This document shows, one piece after another, positions 24,264-32,709 of a stretch of 59,319 nucleotides of DNA. A model generated the notes under the pieces. It had not been told where the DNA came from, made no database searches, and saw nothing but the letters and a program-made list of their open reading frames with translations. Made by a program: the position numbers and the translations under genes. The DNA is from a virus. The stretch's first letter is position 1. Each line of letters begins with the position of its first letter. Where the stretch lies: IMG/VR virus record IMGVR_UViG_3300030331_006178, positions 1 to 59,319 of that record. One strand, given 5' to 3'.

Positions 24264-25912
24264 AATATTTCCTAAAAAATAATTTTAAAATTAGATCAAA
24301 GAGTATAATTCACAACTCTAACACATCAAGCCCTGTTGGGCTGGTAAGAGACGTCATAAAAAATGCCAACAATCCAAACGCGTTTGAGACTGCAAATATA
24401 TTAGTTGGAGATTTTATAGCAAATGTTAGCGATATCGTACAACAGGGAGATAATGATTTTTTATTTGATGACTTCTTAGCCGCTGCTGCAATATCACAAA
24501 CCGTAGATGTAAAAAGTCCAAATTTCAAACCTTTTTTTGCTATAGTCAACGTACCAGAGATAACCTGTATACAAACCCCTATTAGTACAGAAGTCGAGGG
24601 TTTTAATAGAAAAGTTAGAGATATTGTACAAACTTTAGGTGTGTTTAAACTTTATAACTATTACGGTCAATTCAACGATCCGGAATATGGAGATCCGGTT
24701 CAAGTGACTTTTGCTGATATGGAAACATTCACCGATGCAATTTTTATTGGTCCGATTATTACTGGTCAACCGACTGTTACTTTCAGCGGAGGATCAAAGC
24801 AGACCAACTCTCCTAAAGAATATGTTTCAAAATGTTCAGAAAAAGACAATGTAAATTGTAATATTAGCAAGTCTACCGAGACTCAACAAAGTACTGAGGC
24901 GTCCGAAAAGAAAAAAAATGCTAAAGAAAAATCCAAGCCTTCAAAGCCTAGTACTTCTAAAGAAACATCTAACACTCCAAACACTTTATCCTCCCCGACT
25001 CCTACACCCACTAGCAATTCCTCTGAGAATTGCAAGTTTGCAAATTTTGATTCTGATGTTTCCACAGATGATGGTTTACAGTGGGTTAAGATTAATAGCT
25101 ATGGTCCACGCGTCTGGCAATCACCAAGGAGAAAAACCCAAAACCATAGTTGGGGTACTCTTAGAATGGAGAAATTTTTAAGAGGTCTAAACAACGTTAG
25201 AGGTGGAGAGGATTTAGGCAAAGGCTATAAAAACCCAGTTAAAAACAATTACAAAGGTAGATACGATGTGCCCGATGATATAAGACCTGGATGGCACTTT
25301 CTCGACGTTAGTAAAGAAAAAGGCGGCGCAGCGACTGGACACAAGAGTCATCAATCTGGAATAGGTGTTGATATAAGTATTCCAACTAAATATGTAGACC
25401 CAAAAACAAAACAAGTTTTTAGAGGTATGAATATAAGGAAAAAATTTGTTAAAAACAAAAAAGGTGTGTATGTTCTTGATCCAACTCCACATTCCATAAG
25501 AGTCTGGGGCTTTCGCCGGGGAGAGCCAAAAATTGAAGATCACATGTTGGACGAAGTTGCTTTGTTGGATTTTCTCAGATATGCTATTCCTCTTTCTTAT
25601 CGTATAATATTTGGAGATAACCATGTCGCCCTAGCAAAAAAACTCATAGAGAAGTATTCTAGAGAAAATACTAATGGTTGGAGTCTAGACCACCCAGCAT
25701 ATAAATATTATAAGCTAAGCAAAACTAGGGTCCTTTCCGGAGATGATAGGATTCATGGCGATCATTTCCACGTCAGGTTGAGAGGTATCGCACAAGCTCC
25801 GCTCGGCATGGACAAGCAGAATCATCGAGACCGGGAAACTAAGAAAACAGGGAACCAAGGCGATGGTAGGATTGATAAAGGCTATCCTGGCTATAAAGTA
25901 GTCACCTATTAA
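24260..25912 (+). CDS. Baseplate/tail lysin with a MepA-like (M74/LAS) murein endopeptidase domain
   Basis: A 550-residue protein in three parts. Residues 1 to about 175 include a beta-rich segment (GDPVQVTFADMETFTDAIFI) that could be an OB-type domain. Residues about 176-265 form a Ser/Thr/Lys/Pro-rich linker. From about 275 there is a metallopeptidase domain. GHKSHQSGIGVDI gives H361, H364 and D371, and HGDHFHVRL gives H502 and H504. These match E. coli MepA ligands H113, D120 and H211, with the H364-D371 spacing of 7 identical. It should cleave D-Ala-mDAP cross-links during DNA injection, much as T4 gp5 carries a lysozyme. GTG start. Confidence 0.82.
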   Translation: MKYFLKNNFKIRSKSIIHNSNTSSPVGLVRDVIKNANNPNAFETANILVGDFIANVSDIVQQGDNDFLFDDFLAAAAISQTVDVKSPNFKPFFAIVNVPEITCIQTPISTEVEGFNRKVRDIVQTLGVFKLYNYYGQFNDPEYGDPVQVTFADMETFTDAIFIGPIITGQPTVTFSGGSKQTNSPKEYVSKCSEKDNVNCNISKSTETQQSTEASEKKKNAKEKSKPSKPSTSKETSNTPNTLSSPTPTPTSNSSENCKFANFDSDVSTDDGLQWVKINSYGPRVWQSPRRKTQNHSWGTLRMEKFLRGLNNVRGGEDLGKGYKNPVKNNYKGRYDVPDDIRPGWHFLDVSKEKGGAATGHKSHQSGIGVDISIPTKYVDPKTKQVFRGMNIRKKFVKNKKGVYVLDPTPHSIRVWGFRRGEPKIEDHMLDEVALLDFLRYAIPLSYRIIFGDNHVALAKKLIEKYSRENTNGWSLDHPAYKYYKLSKTRVLSGDDRIHGDHFHVRLRGIAQAPLGMDKQNHRDRETKKTGNQGDGRIDKGYPGYKVVTY

Positions 25913-25920
25913 TCACCTAT
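25902..25920 (+). repeat. 8-bp direct repeat TCACCTAT spanning a stop codon
   Basis: TCACCTAT occurs at 25902-25909 and 25913-25920, an 11-bp period, bracketing the TAA of the endopeptidase gene. It is short enough to be chance, but it lies in one of the few gaps of the structural region. Confidence 0.3.
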
Positions 25921-25947
25921 GGTTAAGTTAAAGGCAAAAAGAAAAAA

Positions 25948-26922
25948 ATGAAAAAACCAGCATATGACATATCCCTTTTAACCCCTCAAGAGAAATTGAG
26001 GCTAGGTATAAACCAAAACTCTTCAAATTTATTGGGAGTTAGAGGTGATTCTCTGTTGGAGCCTGTTTGCTACCCAGAAAAAGCTAAAAGTGAAGTTAGA
26101 TTGTTCGGTCCTAATAATCATATGATATCTTTGATTAGAGATACACCTCGTGATTTAGGTAGTGGTTATGGTGCCCAGACAGGTGCCGGCTCGATTGAAT
26201 TAGTTGCTGGGTTTAGCTCTGCAGATCCCTCACAGACACTCTCTGCTAATCCTCAAGGCACACGCCCAGATTCAGTAACACTGATTAGAAATTATAAAGA
26301 TGACGCATCTAGACTCTTAATATCTCAAAAAACCGATGTCGACGATAATTTTGAATTAGTTCAGGGTAACATAGGAATTGTAAGAGCTAAAGCAGCAGTA
26401 GCTGTCAAATCAGATTCTTTAAGATTGATAGGTAGAGAAGGTATTAAAATAATCACTGGTGGAGATTCAAAAAACTCTGCCGGCGCGGAAATTAGAAGTG
26501 TGCCTAGAATAAACATTATTGCAGGAAATGACGACACGGATCTACAACCAGTTGCAAAAGCCGATACGTTAAATCTTACTTTACAAGATATTTTTGATCA
26601 AATAGATAAGCTTAATAGCGTGTTGGATACGTTTATGACTGCTCAAATAGAATTTAACACGGCTGTAATGACGCACGATCATTTTGACCTACCTGTCATG
26701 ACGGTGGGTACAATTTCTAGTGGAAATCCTTTCGCAATAAATGGTGGTAGAACAGGAGTTAGTCCTGACTTAATCCCAGCAGGCTCTAAGATGTTGTCCA
26801 GTGAATATGTCGCAAAAATTGATGGCATAGTTCAAAAACTACAAACAAGTATAACTCAATTTAACAATACCGATGCATCGGGACCAAAAAATAATGCTAG
26901 TCCAAGTGTTTACACGACATAA
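25948..26922 (+). CDS. Putative baseplate spike/hub-associated protein
   Basis: A 324-residue protein without a certain family. The central part repeats short beta strands (residues about 80-190, for example DSLRLIGREGIKIITGG), a pattern seen in the triple-stranded beta-helix of phage spikes and VgrG-like proteins. A later helical region (about 210-245) is followed by a MTHDHFDLP segment with possible metal ligands. It follows the tail lysin after a 35-nt gap, the place where a separate spike would be expected. This is inference from repeat style and position. Confidence 0.6.
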   Translation: MKKPAYDISLLTPQEKLRLGINQNSSNLLGVRGDSLLEPVCYPEKAKSEVRLFGPNNHMISLIRDTPRDLGSGYGAQTGAGSIELVAGFSSADPSQTLSANPQGTRPDSVTLIRNYKDDASRLLISQKTDVDDNFELVQGNIGIVRAKAAVAVKSDSLRLIGREGIKIITGGDSKNSAGAEIRSVPRINIIAGNDDTDLQPVAKADTLNLTLQDIFDQIDKLNSVLDTFMTAQIEFNTAVMTHDHFDLPVMTVGTISSGNPFAINGGRTGVSPDLIPAGSKMLSSEYVAKIDGIVQKLQTSITQFNNTDASGPKNNASPSVYTT

Positions 26923-26933
26923 AGAGAAATATT

Positions 26934-29900
26934 ATGACTTCAATTAAAAGATGGTATGTACAAAAAACAATAACTAGAATATCTCAACAACAGGCTTTAG
27001 AGGTTGTTGAAAATTCTGATGAACAATTTATAAATGCACAGCTGAGTAGAACTGGTTTTATTCAAAATAAAATACAAGGCGCAGGAGAAATAGTTCACTG
27101 TGTCGTTAAGTATCCTTTAGAATATTTACGAAAAGAATGGGAGATACAACAGTTCAGCAAACAAGTATATTTACAAGAAATAAAAAGCAATTGGTATAAC
27201 ACTTTTTTTGATTTTATTATTAGTGATTTTGTTGAGAATGAAAGATCTAAAATTGAAAAAGTGGGCAGATATCTTGAAGGAGATAGTTCTTTGACGCTAC
27301 CAGCGCTAGAAAGAGAGTTGGTCTCGGGCGAGGGCATTGTCTTGAGATCTCTGATTGAAGACAATAGTTCAATAGTAGCAACCGGCAAGTATTATGTTGA
27401 TACTGGAAAGCCACTTGCTGGTTCTTTGGTCACTTTTCAAGGGCTGATGATTATACCAAAAAACGTTGTTGAAGCCCCAGCGCCACAAATTGATGGGATT
27501 CGTCCCTTGTCTTTAGTCGAAATAAGAGAAATAGCTTGCAGTCCAAAGCCTGAAAATGAAAGAAAAATAAAACCTGACGATCCTGGCGCAGAATTGGGTA
27601 TCAAAAAGAAAAAAGTAACCACATCGGATAGAAAAAGAAAGCAATTATCAAAAAAACAAAAAATAGATATTTCTAGGGCAGTGAAAGCAAAGTTAAATCA
27701 AGTTGGAGATGCTGCATTTCTAAATGCGCTAGCCAATGCAGATCAAATTAAAACGACTAGAGATGCATTTGATTTTGTTTTAAATGTGTTGCCTTTGCGT
27801 CAAATGGTACAAATTGCATTAGATTGTGCAAAAAAGTTTATACAAGAGACTCCTGATAGTGCAATATGCGACGTTATAATGCGAAATCTTTCAAATCAAG
27901 ATGTTGTAATATTGTTGCGTTATGCAAATATAAACTTAACAACTGACCTCATCGCAGCGCAATTTAAAACGGAACTAATGAATAAATTTGAAGGATCAGC
28001 TGAAGACGATCCAGTCGGGTTTAAAAACTTTTTACAAACAGAGTTCAATAATAACGTAGGCACCAGAGAAATAATATGTGCAATGGTTTTTGCTGCAATA
28101 CCCGCCGCAGCTGCACTGCTAGCTTTGTATTTAAAACAAGATTTCTCTAATTTGACTTCTGATGGTACTTGCGGCAATCCTTTACTGCCAAACGAAAAAG
28201 AAATTAAAAAATTATTAGAAAATCCGGCACGAACGGCATTAGAACAAATTGAAAAAGGAATAAAATCCCACCCTATACTTTCTTTTACAAAAAACTTTAC
28301 CGATAACATGTTAAAACAGGTTATTTTATTTGTCGATCAATTGATAGTCCAAAGCATATCTTTAATGCTACAAGAGTTAGCTTTTCTTTGTGATGGAAGC
28401 AATAAATCTGATTATGCTAATTCAAAGACGACAAGTCCCTTTAATTCAAATATCGATGAACTAAACACAAATGCTAATATTTATGATGAATTATTTAATG
28501 ATCTAAATCTAAGCACCGACACAGAAGATGATATCGATAAAGAGCTAATAACAAATTTCTTTTCAGACATATCTTCTCTTTTAACATTATCTGAGATATG
28601 TGTGTTATTTACTGGTAACCCTAATGAGATAAACTATTCAATTGTTGTTGATAAGATTTTTTATGGGCTGCTTGCCCTAGATTCTTATGGGTCACTGAGA
28701 AACAAACTTAACACAAAACAAAAACTAGTAGACTTTTTAAATATCTTTGCAGAGAGTTTTGATGCAAAACTTTGTAACGAAAGAATAGAAAATTTAATAA
28801 AATCAAAAAAATTAATATCTGAGCTTTGCGATCCGCCTTCAAGTGAGGCTTTAACTAATGAATTAAGAGAGAAAGCAGTAAAAAGCGCAGTCGACGAGCT
28901 ATTAGATCAAGAGCAAGATCTTTTAAACGATTTGTTAGACACTATCAATAGTGTTGTTTCACCTGAAACCCCAGAGGTGTTCTGTGGTCCTGAAGCTGAT
29001 AAACAGGGAAAAACTCCGCTTGTTCCAAGTTTTCAAGAACCCAGTCAGTTATATTTAGCAAAAAGGTTTCTTAGAACAACATTTAAAGCTGCCGAGAAAT
29101 TATTTGAAGGAGAAGTAAAAAGTTTTAAATCGATTTTAACAAAGCCAGCACAATTTGCTAGCAACCCAGATGATTTAGTAGGCTCAATAAGCAAATCGTT
29201 CACCGCGGCAGGACAAGTTGGTAAAGTTATGAGTCAACTTTACTCAATTGGAAATGAAAAAGCTAAAAGTAAACTAAACAGTACACCAGGATACGGAGAT
29301 GCGAATTCATTAGAATCTGTCCTGCAGAGTTATGCAAGTGATAACAAACTAGTAGCAAAGAAAGTTAATGATTTTTTAATAGGAGTCCAATCGGATTTGC
29401 AAACAGAGGTGATCACCGCAGCTGGCGGTCCTGTGTTCAAATATACTATATCCGGTGGAAATGACTTTAGTGATCTATTATATGTTTTAAATTATTCTAG
29501 CAATGATTTTGTCATTGAAGGGTTACCAATAGATTCAGCAATAGTTGAATCAGGCTTTTCAAGATTGGTTTATAATGGAGGCGAGGCTTCATATTCATCA
29601 GAGCTTCCCGTATTACCAGATGATAATAACAACCCCTATGTTTATAATAATTTAGACTTACTAGAGACAAAATCCACTTTTACTTCTTTTATAAAATTAA
29701 TGGTTTCGGACAATAGCTTTTTTGCAAATAACTTAGAGCAAATAATAAGAGAGCATGCAGAATATATAACTACGGTTGATTTGTTTAAAAAAGATAAGTT
29801 TAGCAATTTAACTCTAGTAAAAGATAATAATTGTGACTTTTCTCTTTTTTATTATGGAGATATATTAAATAAACTAGAGCAAAGAGCAAAAAAAGTTGAA

Positions 29901-32195
29901 TGTTTAACTGGATTTGGTGCTATACCAACGCCCTCTGAAAAAGCGCTTTTAACCTCGATTTATGAGGGCATGATTCGTGTGATAATAACAAATGAAATGA
30001 TGAAAAGCTTTTTTGTTTTTGCTTCTTTTGGATTAGAGGCGCTTTTGCCTACTGAAGAACAATTACAGTTAGGGTCTTTGGGCAAAAACCTATCTTCATT
30101 TTATTTTGATTATTTAATTGAAGAAATAGAAGCCAGGACAAACCAGTTGAATATATTAACTCCAAAGCTCAGAAGAATTATAACGGAAGTGTATGCAGCA
30201 GAGCGCGATAAAAAACTTACTGAAACTAATTTTAATGAAGCAAACCTTCACTTCATTCAAGGTTCAGCGAGAATAGTACAACAAATACTAGCCCAAAAAT
30301 TGAATAAGTCGGGGATACCAACGAAGCTTATTGAAACTGATGCTTCTTATGGAATAGTCGCGCAAGAATTTATAGGTGCTTTGTCGCCGCAAGATAAATA
30401 TACACAAATATTAGAGAATATAATATCTACAAATCCCGCCGCGGACTCTGGTGGTTGTTATGCACCTCCAGCTATAATAGATGTTGATTATAACGATAAA
30501 TATGTTTTAATAGAACAAACATACAGTAAAAATCCACGTTTATACAATGGTGGTTTTTTTGTGGAAAAAGGCATCGAAGTGTTTCATAATCGCCCGGGAG
30601 ACACAGCACCTGGCGGATTTGATGTAAATAGGTTTATGAAGTACGTCAACGCGCTACCTATAGTGCTCACTCCTGTTCCTACAGAACAAATAGATTACTA
30701 TAATAGAGGTCTATCGAACACGCTTGGGGACGTCTCGATCCCCACTCAGCTTAGAAATATCATTGAAATACTTTTAGGCGAGACGGCTGATGATTTTGAT
30801 TCTAGAGTTCAAGATTATATTTTTGGAGCATCTAGGCAAGTTGGAGATTCACCAAAAAAGAAGGCAGCGATTTATGTATCAGCGACAAGTCAAGACAGTG
30901 TTGAGGATATAAGTTTTTATTCATCCAAGCAAGGAAAAATAGTAGCTAGTCCTTCTTCAATAGATTACTTGGAATACAAGTCACTCAATGTCACCTTGGA
31001 ACAATTTGCAAACAAGTTTTATGATGGCTTGGAGGTAGCTAGAACTCAATTGGGAGAAAGTGTAATTTATGATAATTTAGGTAGTTTGTTTCCCTTTGCA
31101 CAATCAGCTAGCCAGATAAACATACTTGCAAGAGAGGAACTAAAAAAATTAGGAAAATACTTTAATACTTTTAGAACATATAAAACTTTAAATTTATTGT
31201 TAAGAGTAGAAGATACAGAGTTTGTACAAGGCTACTATGATCTTATAAAACAAGCTATAAATCTTGCAGATAATGCGTTTTCAGATGATCTTAGAGAGAT
31301 TATAAATTCTAGTTTAAAAAGAAAGTTCTTTGTTAAAGAGCAAAATGGTCCATTATATTTTAAATTACCCTTGATAAGCGTTAATAACGATATAACAGAT
31401 GCAAGCTTAATAGAAGATGCTTTCAATCAGCTAGAAGAATATGATTTATTTTCAGAGCAAAAGTTAACTTTTGACTTCGCAGAAAAAGCAGACTTTCAAA
31501 ATTTGGTTACATTTACTCAATATGAAAATATTCTTTCATTTGTGTCTGTTTTAGTTACAGAATTAGTTGATTCAAGCTACCCGTCTTTAAACTCAGTTTT
31601 TAACAAAACATTACTAGTTCTGCAGAATAGTATGAAAAATATGGAAAACATTGCAAATCGAGATAACAATCCAAACGTATATGAAGCCAATCCAAACATA
31701 GCAGAATTTAATTCACCAAACCAAGCAGATATGGATTTGATTGGCTTGTTTGTAGAGGGTGTGCTTAAAGCCGTAGCAAACATGACAGATCCCACTTGGA
31801 GAACACCGTGGTTTTTGCCGGGACCTTTGACTCCTTTTGGAATTATAGCAAAAATTTTAGACGGTTCGGACGATGTTTCAGACGTTAATGCCGCAACTAA
31901 ACAAAATGAGGTTACGCAGCAGGATTTAGAAAGAGCTTACAATGAAGGAAACTGTGACGAGTTGACCCCAGATATATCAAAAGCTGTATCAGAAGTCATA
32001 ACAAATGAAGAACCAATAGAAGTGATAACAGATATTTTAGCAGGCACTCAAACTCAAGAGGCTGTTGACTCGACTCCAATCGTCGAATCAGATGATAATA
32101 TAAATCAAACGGTTCAGTCTCAAGATGTGCAACAGGACACTGGCACTTTGGTGAGCGATGTCTTGGGTCCAACGCTTAATATACCTGGAACTTAG
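26934..32195 (+). CDS. 1753-residue structural protein with shared C-terminal tail
   Basis: A very large, mostly helical and hydrophilic protein with no membrane anchor beyond a short hydrophobic stretch around residue 390. It lies between the spike and gp25 genes, so it is most likely a baseplate or tail component. I recognise no catalytic motif. Its last 32 residues (1722-1753, NINQT...PTLNIPGT) closely resemble residues 1136-1165 of the 1179-aa protein at 46406 (about 21 of 29 aligned identical), although the rest of the two proteins does not obviously align. Candidate roles are tail tube or hub scaffold. Confidence 0.8.
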   Translation: MTSIKRWYVQKTITRISQQQALEVVENSDEQFINAQLSRTGFIQNKIQGAGEIVHCVVKYPLEYLRKEWEIQQFSKQVYLQEIKSNWYNTFFDFIISDFVENERSKIEKVGRYLEGDSSLTLPALERELVSGEGIVLRSLIEDNSSIVATGKYYVDTGKPLAGSLVTFQGLMIIPKNVVEAPAPQIDGIRPLSLVEIREIACSPKPENERKIKPDDPGAELGIKKKKVTTSDRKRKQLSKKQKIDISRAVKAKLNQVGDAAFLNALANADQIKTTRDAFDFVLNVLPLRQMVQIALDCAKKFIQETPDSAICDVIMRNLSNQDVVILLRYANINLTTDLIAAQFKTELMNKFEGSAEDDPVGFKNFLQTEFNNNVGTREIICAMVFAAIPAAAALLALYLKQDFSNLTSDGTCGNPLLPNEKEIKKLLENPARTALEQIEKGIKSHPILSFTKNFTDNMLKQVILFVDQLIVQSISLMLQELAFLCDGSNKSDYANSKTTSPFNSNIDELNTNANIYDELFNDLNLSTDTEDDIDKELITNFFSDISSLLTLSEICVLFTGNPNEINYSIVVDKIFYGLLALDSYGSLRNKLNTKQKLVDFLNIFAESFDAKLCNERIENLIKSKKLISELCDPPSSEALTNELREKAVKSAVDELLDQEQDLLNDLLDTINSVVSPETPEVFCGPEADKQGKTPLVPSFQEPSQLYLAKRFLRTTFKAAEKLFEGEVKSFKSILTKPAQFASNPDDLVGSISKSFTAAGQVGKVMSQLYSIGNEKAKSKLNSTPGYGDANSLESVLQSYASDNKLVAKKVNDFLIGVQSDLQTEVITAAGGPVFKYTISGGNDFSDLLYVLNYSSNDFVIEGLPIDSAIVESGFSRLVYNGGEASYSSELPVLPDDNNNPYVYNNLDLLETKSTFTSFIKLMVSDNSFFANNLEQIIREHAEYITTVDLFKKDKFSNLTLVKDNNCDFSLFYYGDILNKLEQRAKKVECLTGFGAIPTPSEKALLTSIYEGMIRVIITNEMMKSFFVFASFGLEALLPTEEQLQLGSLGKNLSSFYFDYLIEEIEARTNQLNILTPKLRRIITEVYAAERDKKLTETNFNEANLHFIQGSARIVQQILAQKLNKSGIPTKLIETDASYGIVAQEFIGALSPQDKYTQILENIISTNPAADSGGCYAPPAIIDVDYNDKYVLIEQTYSKNPRLYNGGFFVEKGIEVFHNRPGDTAPGGFDVNRFMKYVNALPIVLTPVPTEQIDYYNRGLSNTLGDVSIPTQLRNIIEILLGETADDFDSRVQDYIFGASRQVGDSPKKKAAIYVSATSQDSVEDISFYSSKQGKIVASPSSIDYLEYKSLNVTLEQFANKFYDGLEVARTQLGESVIYDNLGSLFPFAQSASQINILAREELKKLGKYFNTFRTYKTLNLLLRVEDTEFVQGYYDLIKQAINLADNAFSDDLREIINSSLKRKFFVKEQNGPLYFKLPLISVNNDITDASLIEDAFNQLEEYDLFSEQKLTFDFAEKADFQNLVTFTQYENILSFVSVLVTELVDSSYPSLNSVFNKTLLVLQNSMKNMENIANRDNNPNVYEANPNIAEFNSPNQADMDLIGLFVEGVLKAVANMTDPTWRTPWFLPGPLTPFGIIAKILDGSDDVSDVNAATKQNEVTQQDLERAYNEGNCDELTPDISKAVSEVITNEEPIEVITDILAGTQTQEAVDSTPIVESDDNINQTVQSQDVQQDTGTLVSDVLGPTLNIPGT

Positions 32196-32240
32196 GTTGC
32201 TTCAAATAATTGGTTTGGTAATGAAAATCATATTAATCAA

Positions 32241-32258
32241 CTATTTATGGACAAGGAG
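32241..32258 (+). promoter_or_regulatory. Candidate upstream motif CTATTTATGG with AAGGAG
   Basis: CTATTTATGG lies 26 nt before the gp25 ATG within the 71-nt gap 32196-32266, followed by AAGGAG (32253-32258). A near-identical CTATTTAGG lies 25 nt before the ATG at 53643. The spacing match suggests a shared promoter or mRNA element. It does not match the T4 late consensus on the + strand, and two copies may be chance. Confidence 0.2.
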
Positions 32259-32266
32259 ATAATTTA

Positions 32267-32683
32267 ATGTCCACTGCTCGTAATATGACAAATGGTATTG
32301 ATGCTGCATTGCCGTTACAAGAGGACAATGTTGATTTATTCTATAAACTTCACAAAAATTTAAAAGATAATATCAAGCAAAACTTAAAAATGCTTTTATA
32401 TACCGCACCAGGCGAGAGAATTATGGTTCCTGAATATGGAGTGGGGTTGAGAAATTTTTTGTTCGAGCAATCACCAGAAGATGATATAAAAGAAGCCATA
32501 TTTGAACAAGTTGCAATATATGTCCCACAGGTTGAAATATTATCTTTAGAAGTTTCAAGGGCGGAAGATAGAGAAATAGCTAAAGTAGGACAATCAAACA
32601 CCTTAACTATTAATCTCGTATACGAAATTAACGGGTTTAACGTTAGAGATTCAATAATAGCAGTTGATAGTTCTCCTAATTAA
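32267..32683 (+). CDS. gp25: Baseplate wedge protein gp25-like
   Basis: A 138-residue member of the gp25/GPW family, near the 132 residues of T4 gp25. The core LKMLLYTAPGERIMVPEYGVGLRNFLFE (residues about 41-68) contains the hallmark P-G-E-R...P-E-Y-G-V-G-L segment. The protein joins the gp6-gp7-gp53 wedge and the sheath start in contractile tails. AAGGAG at 32253-32258 precedes the ATG. It sits directly before the gp6-like gene, as in many myoviruses. Confidence 0.93.
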   Translation: MSTARNMTNGIDAALPLQEDNVDLFYKLHKNLKDNIKQNLKMLLYTAPGERIMVPEYGVGLRNFLFEQSPEDDIKEAIFEQVAIYVPQVEILSLEVSRAEDREIAKVGQSNTLTINLVYEINGFNVRDSIIAVDSSPN

Positions 32684-32709
32684 CTTGTTAAAAGGAAAAA
32701 ATATATACC

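Noticed and set aside
25214-25624. 136-codon minus-strand frame
   Set aside because: It is antisense to the conserved peptidase domain, whose motifs show the + strand is the coding one.
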